Assembly (NCBI RefSeq): GCF_036320965.1
Contig: NC_092236.1
Location: 13,662,018-13,726,017, forward strand
DNA: 64,000 nt
Source: Panulirus ornatus
Taxonomy: Eukaryota; Arthropoda; Malacostraca; Decapoda; Palinuridae
Direction: 5' to 3'
Shown: one piece after another, positions 59,761-64,000 of the stretch
Layout of the letters: every line of letters starts with the position of its first letter
Position numbering within the stretch: position 1 is the first letter of the stretch
Program-made: the position numbers and the translations under genes
Notes under the pieces: model-generated
The model's input: the letters and a program-made list of their open reading frames with translations, nothing else
The model's database searches: none
What the model was told of the DNA's origin: nothing

Positions 59761-60640
59761 GATAGCAATCGAAAACTCTTGGACACGTCAGGTGTTCAAG
59801 ATAATTCCAAGACAGTATACCTTCCCACTACATCTTTGGTCCTTGATGTCAAAGAAGCTGAGCACCTTCCATACACCGCAGTAGACGGATGGGTTACTAC
59901 CCTCACGAAAGCTGACGAGAGTCCTTTCTATACACGAAAATGGGTAATTCGTCGAAGGCAATGGCGTCTACGAAAGCGAACGAAAACACACTCCGCTTCT
60001 GTCTTGCACCCGCTACCCTTCTACACCTCCATACCCCTCCCCCGTGTGGCACCCGAAACCTTACTCCATCCCCACAACCCGACTCCCAGGTTTGTGCCGC
60101 ACCGCATAGCACGTCGTCCAAGACGATGCCATGAAAACCTCTCTAAACCTGCGTCAGACGTTCCCAGCACCTAGGTCCTATCGCGGCAAGCCCTGGGAAG
60201 GCATTCGAGCAGGACCGAGCGAGGGAAAAGCAACTGAAAGAAGCAGATTGGATCCTGAACCTTTTGGGAAAGGAATAAGGGGGGAAAGAAAGCCATGAAC
60301 TTAAGAGCCATGGAGGAAAATAGAAACTAAAGAACGAGAGAAGAGCAAGGAAAAGGGGGAAAAAAGAGAGACATCAAGATGAGGTACCTAAGTTTTAATG
60401 CAATCTCATTTCAATTCGTTTTTTCTGTCCCTTCCCTCCTACAGGAAAATTCAAACTAAGAACCTCAACAAGATGAGGAAACAAACTTTGCATCACCTCC
60501 ATCGCTTCCAATCAGAGCGCGTGACCTGTGCAACACGGCATAATGACCAGCTGGCGTGAGTCTACGGGAAATCACGGTCAGTGTTGAAGGAATAATTTCT
60601 GGCCGGAGTTTATGGCTTTGTCAGCACTGTACGGCGAGAA

Positions 60641-60641
<1 letters not shown>
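59761..60641. other. Unique-looking sequence, no gene recognised
   Basis: The 138-codon frame at 59758-60174 is Arg/Pro-rich with no motif. Confidence 0.4.
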
Positions 60642-60698
<57 letters not shown>

Positions 60699-60700
60699 AC
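60642..60700. repeat. (CA)n microsatellite
   Basis: A CA run with one TCAC interruption. Confidence 0.95.
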
Positions 60701-60878
60701 TAAGTGCTCTGGGACTTCAGCCAGGAGATGTGTAATTCAGAGTCTCAACTTTGCTCGCCACACTCTAGCTACGCCCCCAGGTCTCGAAGAGGAGAGGTGA
60801 AGCGTGACTACCTACAATTACCTGTCAGGGTAGCAGAGGCGCTGGACGGTAGTCATCAGTAACTCAGGACAAGGGTGG

Positions 60879-60881
<3 letters not shown>

Positions 60882-60954
<73 letters not shown>
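60882..60954. repeat. (CT)n microsatellite
   Basis: A perfect CT run. Confidence 0.95.
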
Positions 60955-60957
<3 letters not shown>

Positions 60958-61092
60958 TTGAAACACTTCATGTGCGACGGACGAAAAATATCGCATCACT
61001 TATTCCGTCCATGGTACAGAAAAAAATATATATATATATGAAATGGGTTCTATTACAAAATTGGCGATTAAAGTTCATATGTCGCAGTTCTG

Positions 61093-61096
<4 letters not shown>

Positions 61097-61146
<50 letters not shown>
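61097..61146. repeat. (CA)n microsatellite
   Basis: A CA run directly before the SINE-like head. Confidence 0.95.
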
Positions 61147-61147
<1 letters not shown>

Positions 61148-61260
61148 CCTCCGTGGTGTAGTGGTTAGCGTTACTGACCACTGCGGCTCTAGCGACGAGC
61201 CTCTGCGAAGAGGGCCTTATATGCGCCGCAGCCGCAGGACGGTACCTGGGTGTACAGAGA
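61147..61260 (+). mobile_element. tRNA-like SINE head fragment
   Basis: CCTCCGTGGTGTAGTGGTTA then GCGTTACTGACCAC resembles the 5' half of a tRNA with box A. The expected box B is not clear, so it is not an intact tRNA gene. Confidence 0.45.
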
Positions 61261-61410
61261 GGCGCCGCCGCCGCCACGGTGGAGAGCGGGGATGTGAGAA
61301 TGTCTTGTTGTGGCTCAGTGGCTTACGCAAGGTGATGATTACTCTGCTGGGTAAGGTCGGACGTAGGTAAGTGTCGTTGAGAACTAACGTAAGTTGGGGT
61401 ATATATATAT

Positions 61411-61440
61411 GTGTGTGCGTGTGTGTGTGTGTGTGTGTGT

Positions 61441-61503
<63 letters not shown>
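61411..61503. repeat. Compound (GT)n(GA)n microsatellite
   Basis: GT to 61440, then GA. Confidence 0.95.
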
Positions 61504-61505
<2 letters not shown>

Positions 61506-62313
61506 AGACGGGCTCCTCTCCATCAAAACGGCAGCAGCAAATGGAAGAGAAGAAACAATTTTCTCTCTCCTCCTCCCCGCCCCGCCCACACCAGCCCGCC
61601 CAGCCAGGCACTATCTCCCTCCTTCCCCCCAGAAAAGGCAATTTAGAGCCTCGTCAGATAAAACCTGACCCAGTAGAAGGCCGGCCGTCGCTGTTTCCGT
61701 GTGACTGACGCCTCCCGTTAACTCTCCGACGAGGATGACAAAGTGCGGAGGAGGAGGACGAGGAGGAGGAGATGGGCAGCCTCTGGACCTCTGGAGGTCT
61801 GGCCCTTCCCTGATGGGCCAGGTAGGCCTAGGGGTGAGGCGAGAGAGAGAGAGAGAGAGAGAGAGAGCCAATACCCCTCCCGCTGGTCAACTGTAGAGTC
61901 AATGGACATGATCGACATCGATCCCATCGCAAATAAGGGAACACGAGGGAAGGGGAGTTGACACAAGACACACATGGGTTCTGACGCCTTGGGATGACGC
62001 GGTGGTGATGGGGAAAACACACACCCCCCCTTGATGATAGCCTCTCAAATGCACGACCGTCGTCCAGGGTACGGCGACGCATGCTGCTCTCCATTACGTA
62101 CAACTGGTAATGATGATGCAGCGGTGCGAGCACACTCGAAATCAATTGGCGCGGAGGTCATGACACGGTAATGACAACCGTGAAAGGAGTAATTACGTGG
62201 ATGACATAAATACGAACAGTTTACTTACAAACGAGTTGAAAAAAAAAATAAACATTTAGTCTACACACATTCATGGAGAAAGATATGCAAGAAAATATAA
62301 TCAAATTTGAGCT

Positions 62314-62316
<3 letters not shown>
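61504..62316. other. Unique-looking sequence, no gene recognised
   Basis: A short GA run lies at about 61840-61867. Nothing else was seen. Confidence 0.45.

Positions 62317-62375
<59 letters not shown>
62317..62375. repeat. (TA)n microsatellite at the LINE 5' junction
   Basis: A TA run that ends where the reverse transcriptase coding sequence begins. Confidence 0.95.
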
Positions 62376-62377
<2 letters not shown>

Positions 62378-63668
62378 AGGTATAAGTTTGTTGAGTATTC
62401 CTGGTAAATTATATGGGAGGGTATTGATTGAGAGGGTGAAGGCATGTACAGAGCATCAGATTGGGGAAGAGCAGTGCGGTTTCAGAAGTGGTAGAGGATG
62501 TGTGGATCAGGTGTTTGCTTTGAAGAATGTATGTGAGAAATACTTAGAAAAGCAAATGGATTTGTATGTAGCATTTATGGATCTGGAGAAGGCATATGAT
62601 AGAGTTGATAGAGATGCTCTGTGGAAGGTATTAAGAATATATGGTGTGGGAGGCAAGTTGTTAGAAGCAGTGAAAAGTTTTTATCGAGGATGTAAGGCAT
62701 GTGTACGTGTAGGAAGAGAGGAAAGTGATTGGTTCTCAGTGAATGTAGGTTTGCGGCAGGGGTGTGTGATGTCTCCATGGTTGTTTAATTTGTTTATGGA
62801 TGGGGTTGTAAGGGAGGTAAATGCAAGAGTCCTGGAAAGAGGGGCAAGTATGAAGTCTGTTGGGGATGAGAGAGCTTGGGAAGTGAGTCAGTTGTTGTTC
62901 GCTGATGATACAGCGCTGGTGGCTGATTCATGTGAGAAACTGCAGAAGCTGGTGACTGAGTTTGGTAAAGTGTGTGGAAGAAGAAAGTTAAGAGTAAATG
63001 TGAATAAGAGCAAGGTTATTAGGTACAGTAGGGTTGAGGGTCAAGTCAATTGGGAGGTGAGTTTGAATGGAGAAAAACTGGAGGAAGTGAAGTGTTTTAG
63101 ATATCTGGGAGTGGATCTGTCAGCGGATGGAACCATGGAAGCGGAAGTGGATCATAGGGTGGGGGAGGGGGCGAAAATTTTGGGAGCCTTGAAAAATGTG
63201 TGGAAGTCGAGAACATTATCTCGGAAAGCAAAAATGGGTATGTTTGAAGGAATAGTGGTTCCAACAATGCTGTATGGTTGCGAGGCGTGGGCTATGGATA
63301 GAGTTGTGCGCAGGAGGATGGATGTGCTGGAAATGAGATGTTTGAGGACAATGTGTGGTGTGAGGTGGTTTGATCGAGTAAGTAACGTAAGGGTAAGAGA
63401 GATGTGTGGAAATAAAAAGAGCGTGGTTGAGAGAGCAGAAGAGGGTGTTTTGAAATGGTTTGGGCACATGGAGAGAATGAGTGAGGAAAGATTGACCAAG
63501 AGGATATACGTGTCGGAGGTGGAGGGAACGAGGAGAAGAGGGAGACCAAATTGGAGGTGGAAAGATGGAGTGAAAAAGATTTTGTGTGATCGGGGCCTGA
63601 ACATGCAGGAGGGTGAAAGGAGGGCAAGGAATAGAGTGAATTGGAGCGATGTGGTATACAGGGGTTGA
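62376..63668 (+). CDS. LINE reverse transcriptase (N-terminally truncated)
   Basis: 430 open codons with no internal stop, but no start codon of its own; the upstream Met lies before the TA array. It would copy LINE RNA into DNA at the target. Residues from 62376: RGISLLSIPGKLYGRVL at 1-17; FRSGRGCVDQVFAL near 35; motif A DLEKAYDRVD at 69-78 with the catalytic Asp 69; LRQGCVMSPWLFNLF at 126; the active-site FADD at 175-178; YLGVDLS near 245; then MLYGCEAW, WFGHMERMS and RRRGRPNWRW, the C-terminal arm usual in RTE-type elements. The catalytic residues are intact. The endonuclease is absent, so this copy cannot move itself. The RTE assignment is by motif pattern; a neighbouring clade is possible. 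Confidence 0.85.
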
Positions 63669-63867
63669 CGTGCTGTCAGTGGATTGAATCAGGGCATGTG
63701 AAGCGTCTGGGGTAAACCATGGAAAGCTGTGTAGGTGTGTATATTTGCGTGTGTGGACGTGTGTATGTACATGTGTATGGGGGGGGGGGGGGGTTGGGCC
63801 ATTTCTTTCGTCTGTTTCCTTGCGCTACCTCGCAAATGCGGGAGACAGCGACAAAGTATAAAAAAAA

Positions 63868-63885
<18 letters not shown>
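62376..63885 (+). mobile_element. 5'-truncated RTE-type LINE
   Basis: It starts inside the reverse transcriptase at RGISLLS, directly after (TA)n, so the endonuclease and N-terminal part are gone. After the stop the 3' UTR holds GGGCATGTGAAGCGTCTGGG, GTAAACCATGGAAAG, a G-run (63780-63793), CTTGCGCTACCTCGCAAATG and CGGGAGACAGCGAC.AAGTAT, then about 25 A and a (TA)n array. The tail recurs at 18.98-19.18 kb and in the SINE-like repeats. Confidence 0.88.

Positions 63886-63962
<77 letters not shown>
63886..63962. repeat. (TA)n microsatellite at the LINE 3' end
   Basis: About 77 bp of TA after the A-run. TA also bounds the 5' end of this LINE. Confidence 0.95.
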
Positions 63963-63964
<2 letters not shown>

Positions 63965-64000
63965 ATGACCTTTATCCTTTCATCTTGATTAGTAGCCCCA

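Noticed and set aside
61147..61220. tRNA gene
   Set aside because: A box A-like 5' half only; no acceptor pairing or clear T-arm, so it fits a SINE fragment better.

Overview
This window looks like a piece of decapod crustacean (shrimp, crab, lobster or crayfish) nuclear genome. The support is the very dense long dinucleotide arrays (CT/GA, CA/GT, TA), an RTE-type LINE whose 3' tail is shared with a SINE-like repeat, tRNA-derived SINE pieces, a Ty3/gypsy LTR element and CR1-like relics. The decapod placement rests on recognising these repeat families and is an inference; I cannot name the species. I see no rRNA gene, no intact tRNA gene, no CRISPR array and no confidently identified host protein gene. 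The window is probably intergenic or deeply intronic.

Layout. 1-9.7 kb: microsatellites, a tRNA-SINE split by CA/TA repeats (1.8 kb), a short element with terminal inverted repeats lying inside TA arrays (2.8-3.0 kb), two SINE-like repeats lying inside ATT and TA arrays (4.0-4.9 kb) and a decayed LINE end (6.9-7.5 kb). 9.7-13.8 kb: a complete-ended 4,076-bp Ty3/gypsy element on the minus strand, with two 727-bp LTRs that look identical, a primer site and polypurine tract, and gag, protease and integrase remnants but no reverse transcriptase. 13.8-29 kb: microsatellites, long pyrimidine tracts, a 22-bp minisatellite, LINE tails and a CR1-like relic. 29.4-34.3 kb: AGGTCA-rich repeats, a 32-bp minisatellite carrying TGACGTCA sites, another CR1-like relic, and the best host-gene candidate, a minus-strand 302-codon ORF with a membrane segment, an in-frame 35-bp repeat and a polyadenylation signal just after the stop codon. 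36.4-42.8 kb: a SINE-like repeat, then three related copies of a dispersed repeat, two of which flank a 2.5-kb satellite of 32-bp units with 95-bp and 381-bp higher-order periods. 43-58.9 kb: many minisatellites (22, 15, 26, about 31, 49, 21 and 41 bp). 62.4-63.9 kb: a 5'-truncated RTE-type LINE with an open reverse transcriptase reading frame and its A-rich/TA tail.

The recurring theme is that mobile elements begin and end in simple repeats, mostly (TA)n and once (ATT)n, and that tandem repeats grow in between. I found no clearly new biological system. The strongest leads are the recently inserted, internally deleted gypsy element, the LINE/SINE tail sharing, the microsatellite-bounded insertions, the higher-order satellite, and the single candidate coding exon.
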